6,145 nt of DNA from Actinobacteria bacterium UBA7422 (GTDB lineage Bacteria; Actinomycetota; Actinomycetes; S36-B12), in contig DKME01000134.1 in NCBI GenBank assembly GCA_002469525.1, forward strand, positions 1 to 6,145. The letters are read 5' to 3'. The notes beneath the pieces were generated by a model, which made no database searches, had not been told where the DNA came from, and was given only the letters and a program-made list of their open reading frames with translations. Below, piece by piece: positions 1 through 6,145 of this stretch. A program made the translations under genes and the position numbers. Each line of letters opens with the position of its first letter. Position 1 is the stretch's first letter.

Positions 1-179
1 TTCCAGCCGTAGGTGTAGCCGCCTGGGAGGGTGTTCAGTGTTGTTTCTTCACTGACAAATTCTGTAAGAAAGACAATTTTTTCACCTTTGGGCGCAGCAC
101 TTGCAGGGGCAATAAACCCAAGACTCAGTATGGCAATTACGGCAGCGATCAGCCCGGTACGGAATTTGGTTGAGGTCAT
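1..179 (-). CDS. Predicted secreted protein, N-terminal part only (runs off left edge)
   Basis: 59 codons are visible, starting at ATG 179-177 and open to the window edge. The first 28 residues form a clear Sec signal peptide: a short basic n-region (K5, R7), a hydrophobic core from about L10 to I23, and an A26-S27-A28 signal peptidase I site (PASA before APKGEK). There is no lipobox cysteine. The start is fixed by an in-frame TAA at 191-189, four codons upstream with no start codon between, and by AAGG seven bases before the ATG. The ATG overlaps the clpB stop (ATGA), so translation is probably coupled to clpB and the gene is probably the last visible member of the heat-shock operon. The mature part seen (KIVFLTEF..., then GGYTYGW) matches no family I recognise. 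Function is unknown. The signal peptide call is strong; everything beyond it is open. Confidence 0.82.
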   Translation of the reverse strand, partial: MTSTKFRTGLIAAVIAILSLGFIAPASAAPKGEKIVFLTEFVSEETTLNTLPGGYTYGW

Positions 180-2758
180 GACCGAACCTTAAGGGACTCG
201 CCATCTGTGGACACCGTGATTACACAGGTGTCGCCATCTGTTAATTCACCACCTAATAGCGCCATCGCCAACTTGTCACCCACCGCGGTGTGAATGAGCC
301 GACGCAGTGGACGTGCTCCGTAAACAGGGTCAAAGCCACGATCAACCAACCAGGTGAGCGCCGTCGCTTCCAACTCGAGGGTGATCCGGCGGTCAGAGAG
401 CCGTTCCTGCAATTGCTCAATGTGAATTTCGGTAATTCGACGTAATTCTTCCCTGTCAAGTGGATCAAATGTGACCATCGCGTCGAGTCGATTAAGAAAC
501 TCAGGTCGGAATTTTTCGCGAACAACTTCCATAACGGCTGCCTTGCGTTCGGAGAACGGTACATCTTGGTCAATCAAGAATTGGGAACCTAAGTTAGAGG
601 TCAAAATCAAAATAGCATTACGGAAGTCGACGGTTCTGCCTTGGCTGTCCGTCAAGCGCCCGTCGTCGAGAACTTGTAGCAAGATGTCAAATACTTCGGG
701 GTGCGCTTTTTCGATCTCGTCGAACAAGATCACGGAGTAAGGACGTCGACGTACTGCTTCAGTGAGTTGGCCACCCTGTTCGTATCCAACATATCCGGGA
801 GGTGCGCCAACTAAACGCGCCACCGAGTGCTTCTCAGAGTACTCGCTCATGTCAATACGGATCATGGATCGTTCGTCATCGAAGAGGAATTCTGCGAGTG
901 CTTTGGCCAACTCGGTTTTCCCCACGCCGGTTGGCCCCAGGAACATGAAGGAACCAGTTGGTCGGTTGGGATCGGCGATCCCTGCTCGCGCACGGCGCAC
1001 CGCGTCACTGACTTCACGAATGGCTTTCGGTTGGCCGATCACTCGCTCGCCAAGATGGTCGTCCATGCGTATCAGTTTCTCGGTTTCCCCCTCGAGCATT
1101 CGACCTGCCGGGATGCCGGTCCACGCTGCAACAACTTCAGCGATGTCATCTGCGGTGACTTCTTCTTTGACCATGGTTGATTCACGCGCATTGGTTTCCG
1201 CCGTGACTTTTTCAAGTTCCTCTTCAAAAGTGGGGAGTTCAGAATACAGAATCCGTGATGCTCGCTCAAAGTCTCCTTCACGCTGGGCTTTGTCAGCAAC
1301 AGCACGCAAGTCATCGACGAGGACCTTGATTTCGCCAATGCGGTCTAGTCCTTGCTTTTCAGCATCCCAAAGGGTGCGAAGTTCGCGCAGTTCTATGTCT
1401 TTTTCCGCGATCTCAGTCCGAATCTTGGCCAAACGATTTTTCGAGGCATCATCTTTTTCTTTTGACACCGCGAGATCTTCCATGCGCAAGCGGTCTACTT
1501 GACGTTGAAGCACATCAATCTCAACGGGCGAGGAGTCGATTTCCATCCGCAAACGGCTTGCTGACTCATCCATTAGGTCTATTGCCTTGTCGGGTAGGAA
1601 GCGACTGGTGATGTAGCGATCGGACATAGTTGCCGCGGCGACGAGCGCCGCATCAGAAATCACGACTTTGTGATGCGCTTCATATTTTTCCTTGATTCCA
1701 CGCAGGATTGCAATTGTGTCTTCAACACTGGGTTGGTCAACAAATATTTGCTGGAACCGACGCTCAAGTGCAGGATCCTTTTCGATGTACTCGCGGTATT
1801 CATCAAGCGTTGTCGCACCAATCATGCGAAGTTCACCCCGGGCAAGCATTGGTTTCAACATATTGCCGGCATCCATGGCCGAGTCGCCACTTGAACCAGC
1901 ACCAACTACCGTGTGAAGTTCGTCGATAAAGGTAATGATCTGACCATCACTGCCCTTGATTTCATCTAAGACTGCCTTGAGCCGTTCTTCGAACTCTCCA
2001 CGGAATTTGGCCCCGGCGACCATGGCGCTCATGTCCAGGGAGATTAAAGTTTTTCCGGCAAGAGATGTCGGCACGTCGCCTTCAATTATTCGCCGTGCGA
2101 GTCCTTCAACGACCGCGGTTTTCCCCACACCTGGTTCACCAATGAGGACCGGGTTGTTTTTGGTTCTACGAGAAAGAACTTGAATCGTGCGCCGCACTTC
2201 TTCGTCTCGGCCAATTACGGGGTCGATTTTTCCCTCGCGAGCAAGCGCGGTCAGATCAACGCCATATTTTTCCAATGCTTGAAAAGTTCCTTCTGGATCC
2301 TGTGTGCTCACGCGTGCGCTCCCTTTAGTTTCTTGTAAGGCTTGAAGTAATGCCGGTCCGGTCGCTCCTACCGAGGCTAATGTTTTTTCAACTTCACTTC
2401 CACCGCTTTGTGCCAGGGCAATTAGTAAGTGCTCGGTGCTTACGTACTCATCACCTCGCTCTTTTGCGAGGGCGTCAGCTGAGTTGAGCACCTTGAAAGT
2501 CAATTGACTCAATTGCGGTGCAGCAACGGTTGAGCCCGAAGCCGACGGCAACGCCTGCATCTCGCTGCGCGCCTGAGCGGTGAGAGATAAAACATCAACA
2601 CCAAGGTGCTCAAGTAGTGCCGTTGCAATCCCAGGGCCCTGTTGAAGCAAAGAGTCGAGGAGATGAATTGGTTCAACAGCCGGGTTCCCTTGGGCTGCAG
2701 CGATTCGCACGGACGCACCGATCGCGTCTTGGCTCTTAGTTGTAAATGCGATATCCAT
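176..2758 (-). CDS. clpB: ClpB, ATP-dependent disaggregase (Hsp100/AAA+)
   Basis: Complete 860-residue ClpB, close to the 857 of E. coli. It forms a cytoplasmic hexamer that threads proteins out of aggregates together with DnaK/DnaJ/GrpE. Domains in order: N-terminal domain with two Clp repeats (about 1-145); AAA+ module 1 with Walker A GEPGVGKT 207-214, Walker B ending D279-E280, sensor 1 IGATT 313-317 and arginine finger around R333-R334; coiled-coil M domain (about 401-525), the family's DnaK-docking element, with the conserved LYSELP segment at 504-509; AAA+ module 2 with Walker A GPTGVGKT 608-615, Walker B ending D680-E681, pore loop GYVG 655-658 and sensor 2 GARPLRR 814-820. The first pore loop reads AKFRGEF, with Phe252 where Tyr is usual. 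The ATG at 2758 is fixed by an in-frame TGA two codons upstream and by GGGGTGA four bases before it. The gene follows hspR by 20 bases and overlaps the next gene by four. Confidence 0.98.
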   Translation of the reverse strand: MDIAFTTKSQDAIGASVRIAAAQGNPAVEPIHLLDSLLQQGPGIATALLEHLGVDVLSLTAQARSEMQALPSASGSTVAAPQLSQLTFKVLNSADALAKERGDEYVSTEHLLIALAQSGGSEVEKTLASVGATGPALLQALQETKGSARVSTQDPEGTFQALEKYGVDLTALAREGKIDPVIGRDEEVRRTIQVLSRRTKNNPVLIGEPGVGKTAVVEGLARRIIEGDVPTSLAGKTLISLDMSAMVAGAKFRGEFEERLKAVLDEIKGSDGQIITFIDELHTVVGAGSSGDSAMDAGNMLKPMLARGELRMIGATTLDEYREYIEKDPALERRFQQIFVDQPSVEDTIAILRGIKEKYEAHHKVVISDAALVAAATMSDRYITSRFLPDKAIDLMDESASRLRMEIDSSPVEIDVLQRQVDRLRMEDLAVSKEKDDASKNRLAKIRTEIAEKDIELRELRTLWDAEKQGLDRIGEIKVLVDDLRAVADKAQREGDFERASRILYSELPTFEEELEKVTAETNARESTMVKEEVTADDIAEVVAAWTGIPAGRMLEGETEKLIRMDDHLGERVIGQPKAIREVSDAVRRARAGIADPNRPTGSFMFLGPTGVGKTELAKALAEFLFDDERSMIRIDMSEYSEKHSVARLVGAPPGYVGYEQGGQLTEAVRRRPYSVILFDEIEKAHPEVFDILLQVLDDGRLTDSQGRTVDFRNAILILTSNLGSQFLIDQDVPFSERKAAVMEVVREKFRPEFLNRLDAMVTFDPLDREELRRITEIHIEQLQERLSDRRITLELEATALTWLVDRGFDPVYGARPLRRLIHTAVGDKLAMALLGGELTDGDTCVITVSTDGESLKVRS
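2309..2326 (-). promoter_or_regulatory. Candidate internal translation start in clpB (short ClpB isoform)
   Basis: On the clpB strand AAAGGGAG (2326-2319, codons for K145-G146-S147) lies seven bases before a GTG codon for Val150 (2311-2309). Ungapped comparison with E. coli ClpB, from memory, puts this valine exactly on Val149, the GTG from which E. coli makes the N-domain-less ClpB80: both have ten residues between the valine and the following Ala-Leu. Starting here would give a 711-residue protein with both AAA+ modules and the M domain but no substrate-binding N domain. The sequence shows the site; its use is inferred. Confidence 0.6.
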
Positions 2759-2778
2759 TACTCACCCCAATTTCACTG

Positions 2779-3129
2779 TTAATTCTTGCGTTGCGGTCGC
2801 CACACCACCAAAGCGCGTGACGTGCGTTCACGGTGGTATTCGCCGAGTCGTTCCCGAAGTTCAACTACTTGTTCTTCAAGAACCAAAACTCGGCGGATAC
2901 CTTCGATACTTAAACCCTCAGTGGATAGTTGCGAAATGTAGCGCAGTCGTTGTACATCTCGCGCGCTGTAGAGCCGATTTCTCCCGGCGACTCGGTGTGC
3001 AGAAACTAGGCCCACCCGGTCGTACTGTCTCAGTGTTTGTGGGTGTAGTCCAGCTAATTGCGCTGCGATAGAAATTGCGTAGACCGGTGTCTCCGAGGCA
3101 ACAATGTTGTCCTCAAATGGCAAGCTCAT
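2779..3129 (-). CDS. hspR: HspR, MerR-family heat-shock repressor
   Basis: 116 residues, normal for HspR. The N-terminal MerR-type DNA-binding domain has a helix-turn-helix at about 17-37 (AISIAAQLAGLHPQTLRQYD), a wing at about 38-56 (VGLV, GRNRLYS) and a second helix pair to about 82. A short coiled coil follows (about 83-103), then the HspR-typical tail ALVVWRP (106-112). In Streptomyces and Mycobacterium, HspR binds HAIR inverted repeats (CTTGAGT-N7-ACTCAAG) before dnaK and clpB, with DnaK as co-repressor. No HAIR site is visible here; the expected one lies before dnaK, outside the window. The ATG overlaps the dnaJ stop (ATGA at 3129-3126), and GGGAG sits seven bases before it, so hspR is probably translated by coupling to dnaJ and autoregulated with the operon. 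No metal-binding or ligand domain is seen, unlike metal-sensing MerR proteins. Confidence 0.96.
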   Translation of the reverse strand: MSLPFEDNIVASETPVYAISIAAQLAGLHPQTLRQYDRVGLVSAHRVAGRNRLYSARDVQRLRYISQLSTEGLSIEGIRRVLVLEEQVVELRERLGEYHRERTSRALVVWRPQRKN

Positions 3130-4286
3130 GATTTGGCTCCCAACGCATAGATATCCTTGCGCGGATCCTGATCAATAGTCGCTTCTGCGAATGCAGCAAG
3201 TGCCGTCTTGGCTTCTTCAGTCAGGTTCTGTGGCACGGCTACGTCGATTACAGCAAGGACGTCGTGGTTTTTACCATCCTTTCCACGAACCCCTTTGCCT
3301 TTAATCCGGAAAGTTCGTCCTGAGGTCGTTCCGGCAGGGATGCGCATGTTGACGGTTCCACCCCGTGGAACAGGAATGGCAATGTCAGCGCCGAGTGCTG
3401 CTTCGGCAAAAGTCACCGGGACTTCAACACTGAGGTTGTCACCCTTTCGCTCGTAGAGCGGGTGTGCTTTGACGCTCACCTTGACGAACAAGTCTCCCCC
3501 AGGCCCTCCTTTTTCGCCGGGTCCACCTTTGCCTTTGAGTCGGATTTTGGTTCCGTCTTTGACTCCGGCTGGAATGCGAGCTTGGACGGTTCTATTGCTC
3601 TTACCGCGACCGGTTCCATGGCAGCGGTTACACGGGTCGTCCACGTAAAGTCCCCGGCCTTGGCAGGTCGGGCATGGTTCAGCAAATGCAAATCCGCCCG
3701 CGTTACGGGAGATCTGGCCATTGCCACCACAGGTCGGACACACCTTGGGTGTAGACCCGGCCTTTGCCCCGGTCCCATGACACATTGAGCACGGAGCGTC
3801 GCTCTGCAAATTGAGTGGCACGGTGACACCGTCGAGTGTGTCGTCAAATGACAGTGTTAGCGAGGTTTCAATGTCCTGCCCACGCCTTGCTTGGCGTGAG
3901 CGCCCAGCGGTACCGCCGCCCCCACGGTTAAAGATCCCACCCAGGAAGTCACCGAACCCACCCTGATCCCCGCCAAAAAGGTCCTCGTAATTGACGTTGT
4001 AATTCCCACCACCGAAACCGCCTGGGCTCGGGCGTGAGCCGTAGCCACCAGATGCGAAAAGTGCGCGCCCTTCGTCGTACTCCTTGCGCTTAGTGTCGTC
4101 AGAGAGTACGTCGTAGGCTTCGGAGACCGCTTTAAATTTGTCCTCGGCCTCTTTATCCCCCGGGTTCTTGTCAGGGTGAAGGTCACGGGCAAGTTTGCGG
4201 TACTTCTTTTTCATCTCTTCGGGTGTCGCGTCTTTCGTGACACCCAAAAGCGCGTAGAAGTCCTTTTCTAGCCAGTCCTTATTCAT
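3126..4286 (-). CDS. dnaJ: DnaJ, Hsp40 co-chaperone (type I, four zinc-finger repeats)
   Basis: Complete 386-residue type I DnaJ, which binds unfolded substrates and stimulates the DnaK ATPase. The J domain spans about 8-73 with the essential HPD at 37-39. A Gly/Phe-rich linker (about 77-127) contains DLFGG and GDFLGGIF. The cysteine-rich domain has four CxxCxGxG repeats at 166-173, 183-190, 205-212 and 219-226, all eight cysteines present, enough for two zinc ions. C-terminal substrate-binding domains follow (about 230-352), then a short dimerisation tail. The N-terminus NKDWLEKDFY resembles the actinobacterial DnaJ1 found in dnaK operons. The start at 4286 is fixed by a TGA directly before the ATG in frame; its ribosome site is weak (GGGA, six bases away). 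It lies 51 bases after grpE, the only real gap in the operon, and its stop overlaps the hspR start. Confidence 0.98.
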   Translation of the reverse strand: MNKDWLEKDFYALLGVTKDATPEEMKKKYRKLARDLHPDKNPGDKEAEDKFKAVSEAYDVLSDDTKRKEYDEGRALFASGGYGSRPSPGGFGGGNYNVNYEDLFGGDQGGFGDFLGGIFNRGGGGTAGRSRQARRGQDIETSLTLSFDDTLDGVTVPLNLQSDAPCSMCHGTGAKAGSTPKVCPTCGGNGQISRNAGGFAFAEPCPTCQGRGLYVDDPCNRCHGTGRGKSNRTVQARIPAGVKDGTKIRLKGKGGPGEKGGPGGDLFVKVSVKAHPLYERKGDNLSVEVPVTFAEAALGADIAIPVPRGGTVNMRIPAGTTSGRTFRIKGKGVRGKDGKNHDVLAVIDVAVPQNLTEEAKTALAAFAEATIDQDPRKDIYALGAKS

Positions 4287-4307
4287 TCAATGTCCCAAAT
4301 CTTTCTA

Positions 4308-4337
4308 GTCTCTCGGCGGATATTCCCCGAAAAAGAC
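4308..4337 (-). other. Potential stem-loop filling the grpE-dnaJ gap
   Basis: Directly after the grpE stop, the mRNA can pair UCGG with CCGA (4330-4327 with 4316-4313) and GGA with UCC (4326-4324 with 4320-4318), with one bulged G at 4317 and a 3-base loop. An outer GUCU/AGAC pair (4337-4334 with 4311-4308) extends it across an internal loop. The run of T comes before the stem, not after, so it does not look like an intrinsic terminator. An effect on mRNA processing, stability or GrpE:DnaJ ratio is possible but not shown. Confidence 0.4.
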
Positions 4338-4919
4338 TCAGGTACCAGCCACACTCACGCGAGCTGGGCGCAAAATGCGCTCACCCTGCCGGTAGCCCTG
4401 TTGGAATACCGCAATCACCGTTGGTTCAATCACACCGTCAACTTCTTCACTCACGAGAGCCTCGTGCATATTCGGATCAAATGGATCTTGCACCATGCCG
4501 AATTTAGTGAGCCCCAACTTATGCAGAGTGTTTTCGAGTTTCTCACCCACTGTTTTGAAAGCACCGTTAAGTTCGTCGTGTTCACGAGCAAGTTCAAGAT
4601 CGTCTAGTACTGGCAGGAGTTCTGAGAACACCGTGCCAATTGCAACTTGACGGTTTATTTCACGGTCACGATCAACACGCTTGCGGTAGTTCGCGTATTC
4701 GGCGTGGACGCGCTGTAAGTCTTCTGTGAGTTCACCAATTTTTTCCTCAATCCCGCTGACCTCACCTTCAATGATTTCAGCGTCAGCATCAAAATGTGCT
4801 TCAGCATCCATCTCGGTCAGAGCCTCGCCAGCCAAGTCGGAACTTGGCTGGCGAACCTCGAAGGTCTCAGGATCGATTCGACGTTTGTCGTTCACCCTTA
4901 CACCTTCTTCTTCACTCAT
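4338..4919 (-). CDS. grpE: GrpE, nucleotide exchange factor of DnaK
   Basis: Complete 193-residue GrpE, a homodimer that releases ADP from DnaK and lets substrate go. Residues 1-50 are polar, acidic and probably disordered. A long coiled-coil dimerisation helix follows (about 55-90, ending YANYRKRVDRDRE), then the helical bundle with the family signature FSELLPVLDDLELA (98-111). The C-terminal beta domain that contacts DnaK carries DPNMHEAL (148-155) and the GrpE signature QQGYRQGERILRPARVSV (173-190). The ATG overlaps the dnaK stop (ATGA at 4919-4916), and GAGGA lies nine bases before it, so translation is probably coupled to dnaK. Codons 22-32, in the disordered part, contain a perfect 13-bp inverted repeat, listed separately. 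Confidence 0.97.
   Translation of the reverse strand: MSEEEGVRVNDKRRIDPETFEVRQPSSDLAGEALTEMDAEAHFDADAEIIEGEVSGIEEKIGELTEDLQRVHAEYANYRKRVDRDREINRQVAIGTVFSELLPVLDDLELAREHDELNGAFKTVGEKLENTLHKLGLTKFGMVQDPFDPNMHEALVSEEVDGVIEPTVIAVFQQGYRQGERILRPARVSVAGT
4825..4854 (-). repeat. Perfect 13-bp inverted repeat with 4-base loop inside grpE
   Basis: The plus-strand arms are TCGCCAGCCAAGT (4825-4837) and ACTTGGCTGGCGA (4842-4854), separated by CGGA. In the mRNA the loop reads UCCG, which fits the UNCG tetraloop pattern, though closed by U-A instead of the usual C-G. The hairpin begins 65 bases after the A of the grpE ATG, over codons 22-32 in the poorly conserved disordered part of GrpE. No U-run follows, so it is not an intrinsic terminator. 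Arms this long with so short a loop are not expected by chance in 6 kb (about one in a thousand on a uniform base model). It could be an mRNA stability or translation element, or a protein-binding dyad. It does not match HAIR. Confidence 0.75.
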
Positions 4920-6145
4920 TTGGATTCGTCCTCACTTGCGGTTTCTTCGTCGATTATTTCTGCGTCAACGACGTCGTCCTCGGACATGTCAGCTGCAGCT
5001 TCGGCGCCTTCTTCAGATCCACCGGCTTGGGCTTCGCTGTACATGGCTGCTCCCAGCGCTTGGCTCGCTGCTGCAACCTTGTCAGTTGCTGCCCGCATTG
5101 CTGGCAGATCGTTTTCTTCGATTGCCTTCTTGAGTTCTTCAAGTGGTGCTTCCACTTCAGCTTTCGCTTCGGCTGGAACCTTGTCGGCATTGTCAGCAAG
5201 GAACTTCTCAGTTTGGTAAACAAGTGCTTCACCGTTATTGCGAACTTCAGCTTCCTCACGACGCTGCTTGTCTTCTTCGGCGTGTGTTTCAGCATCACGC
5301 ATCATGCGATCAATGTCTTCCTTGTTCAAGGTAGAGCCACCGGAAATTGTCATGGACTGCTCTTTACCCGTTGCGGTATCACGAGCAGAGACATGCACGA
5401 TTCCGTTTGCATCGATGTCGAAGGTGACTTCAATCTGGGGAATTCCACGTGGTGCTGGTGGTAGACCAGTTAGGTCAAACGTTCCCAGTTGCTTGTTGTA
5501 AGCAGCCATTTCGCGCTCACCCTGGTACACCTGGATAGAAACCGATGGCTGATTGTCTTCAGCGGTTGTAAAGGTTTCCGAACGCTTGGTTGGGATCGTG
5601 GTGTTGCGTTCGATCAGTTTGGTCATTACCCCGCCCTTGGTTTCAATTCCAAGGGAAAGTGGAGTTACGTCAAGGAGAAGCACGTCTTTCACGTCACCGC
5701 GGAGTACACCAGCTTGAAGTGCTGCACCGATTGCCACGACCTCGTCGGGGTTAACACCCTTGTTCGCGTCTTTGCCGGTCATCTCTTTTACCAGATCTGC
5801 GACTGCTGGCATCCGAGTTGATCCACCAACGAGTACGACCTGGTCAATGTCACTGATCTTTACGCCAGCGTCCTTGACGACTGCTTCAAACGGTGACTTG
5901 GTCCGCTTGAGCAAGTCTGCTGTCAGCGACTCAAACTTGCTACGGCTGAGCGTCTCTTCAAGGTGAAGGGGGCCCTCAGCACTTGCAGTGATGTAAGGCA
6001 GGTTGATTGAGGTTTCGGTTGAACTGGAGAGTTCAATTTTCGCCTTCTCAGCTGCTTCACGTAAACGCTGCACTGCCATTTTGTCCTTGGACAAGTCAAC
6101 ACCGTGACCGTTCTTAAACTGAGTGACCATCCAGTCGACGACCGC
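4916..6145 (-). CDS. dnaK: DnaK (Hsp70), C-terminal 409 residues; start outside window
   Basis: The frame is open to the right edge without a start, and the visible part begins AVVDWMVTQF, inside the ATPase domain (near residue 230 of E. coli DnaK). The ATG at 6130 is an internal methionine, not the start. Residue numbers here count from the window edge. The end of the ATPase domain carries the nucleotide-binding signature VVLVGGSTRMP (103-113). The interdomain linker VLLLDV (155-160) transmits ATP state to the substrate-binding beta domain (about 161-275), and the helical lid follows (about 276-375). The Gly/Ala/Glu-rich tail ends in the acidic DDVVDAEIIDEE, as in actinobacterial DnaK, with eight further residues. 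About two thirds of a protein of roughly 610-630 residues is visible. The stop overlaps the grpE start. The operon promoter and HspR operator are expected before its missing 5' end. Confidence 0.98.
   Translation of the reverse strand, partial: AVVDWMVTQFKNGHGVDLSKDKMAVQRLREAAEKAKIELSSSTETSINLPYITASAEGPLHLEETLSRSKFESLTADLLKRTKSPFEAVVKDAGVKISDIDQVVLVGGSTRMPAVADLVKEMTGKDANKGVNPDEVVAIGAALQAGVLRGDVKDVLLLDVTPLSLGIETKGGVMTKLIERNTTIPTKRSETFTTAEDNQPSVSIQVYQGEREMAAYNKQLGTFDLTGLPPAPRGIPQIEVTFDIDANGIVHVSARDTATGKEQSMTISGGSTLNKEDIDRMMRDAETHAEEDKQRREEAEVRNNGEALVYQTEKFLADNADKVPAEAKAEVEAPLEELKKAIEENDLPAMRAATDKVAAASQALGAAMYSEAQAGGSEEGAEAAADMSEDDVVDAEIIDEETASEDESK

Noticed and set aside
198..241. Direct repeat TCGCCATCTGT, 33 bases apart, near the clpB end
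   Set aside because: It encodes two Thr-Asp-Gly-Asp/Glu turns in the C-terminal strand region; only 11 bases long and in frame, so probably protein-driven or chance.
968..982. GGGATCG/CGATCCC dyad in clpB
   Set aside because: Short dyad within codons for the conserved segment before the second Walker A motif; within chance expectation.
762..1502. Long open frame (246 codons) on the plus strand opposite clpB
   Set aside because: It is antisense to conserved ClpB sequence, is serine- and arginine-rich low-complexity, and has no recognisable domain; it mirrors the codon bias of clpB.
2498..2509. 12-bp perfect palindrome AGTCAATTGACT in clpB
   Set aside because: One or two such palindromes are expected by chance in 6 kb; it lies within coding sequence and matches no known operator.
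2841..2895. 8-bp inverted repeat CGCCGAGT/ACTCGGCG around a smaller dyad GTTCTT/AAGAAC in hspR
   Set aside because: The 39-base loop and coding location make it compatible with chance; no link to a regulatory site is visible.
3476..3847. Open frame of 123 codons on the minus strand inside dnaJ
   Set aside because: It is another frame of the dnaJ zinc-finger region; the real frame has all four CxxCxGxG repeats.
5129..5157. Two adjacent small inverted repeats (CTTGA/TCAAG and AAGTGG/CCACTT) in dnaK
   Set aside because: Stems of 5-6 bp are expected by chance at this rate and fall in Leu-Glu-Glu-Leu-Lys coding sequence with repetitive codons.
4796..5464. Open frame of 222 codons on the plus strand across the dnaK-grpE junction
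   Set aside because: It overlaps two certain genes on the opposite strand and encodes no recognisable domain; a shadow frame.
5906..5934. CTTGAG ... ACTCAA, resembling the HspR operator HAIR
   Set aside because: The half-sites are about 17-18 bases apart instead of 7, mismatched at the ends, and inside conserved dnaK codons.

Overview
The window is a bacterial DnaK-chaperone operon, transcribed entirely on the minus strand. In transcription order (right to left) it holds dnaK (C-terminal two thirds; the start lies beyond the right edge), grpE, dnaJ, hspR, clpB and the first 59 codons of a gene for a predicted secreted protein that runs off the left edge. The order dnaK-grpE-dnaJ-hspR, with a MerR-type HspR repressor inside the operon and clpB following, is typical of Actinomycetota. 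The DnaK tail (DDVVDAEIIDEE), the DnaJ N-terminus (NKDWLEKDFY) and the HspR C-terminus (ALVVWRP) also look actinobacterial. Base composition is about half G+C by eye, low for that phylum. A small-genome aquatic actinobacterium is possible, but this is inference.

The genes are packed tightly. Three junctions are 4-base ATGA overlaps in which the start codon overlaps the upstream stop: dnaK/grpE at 4916-4919, dnaJ/hspR at 3126-3129, and clpB/secreted protein at 176-179. hspR and clpB are 20 bases apart. The only larger gap is the 51 bases between grpE and dnaJ, and it is largely taken up by a potential stem-loop. No stretch over 300 bases lacks a gene. I see no tRNA, rRNA, CRISPR array, insertion sequence or convincing terminator. 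The operon promoter and the HspR operator (HAIR) should lie upstream of dnaK, outside the window.

Functionally, DnaK is the ATP-dependent Hsp70, DnaJ delivers substrates and stimulates ATP hydrolysis, and GrpE exchanges the nucleotide. ClpB pulls polypeptides out of aggregates together with DnaK. HspR represses the operon, in studied actinobacteria with DnaK as co-repressor, which closes a feedback loop.

The genes themselves are textbook and I found no undescribed multi-gene system. The parts worth a second look are: a 13-bp perfect inverted repeat with a 4-base loop inside the start region of grpE; a GTG codon with a strong Shine-Dalgarno inside clpB, at exactly the position where E. coli starts its short ClpB isoform; the stem-loop in the grpE-dnaJ gap; and the exported protein apparently coupled to clpB translation.
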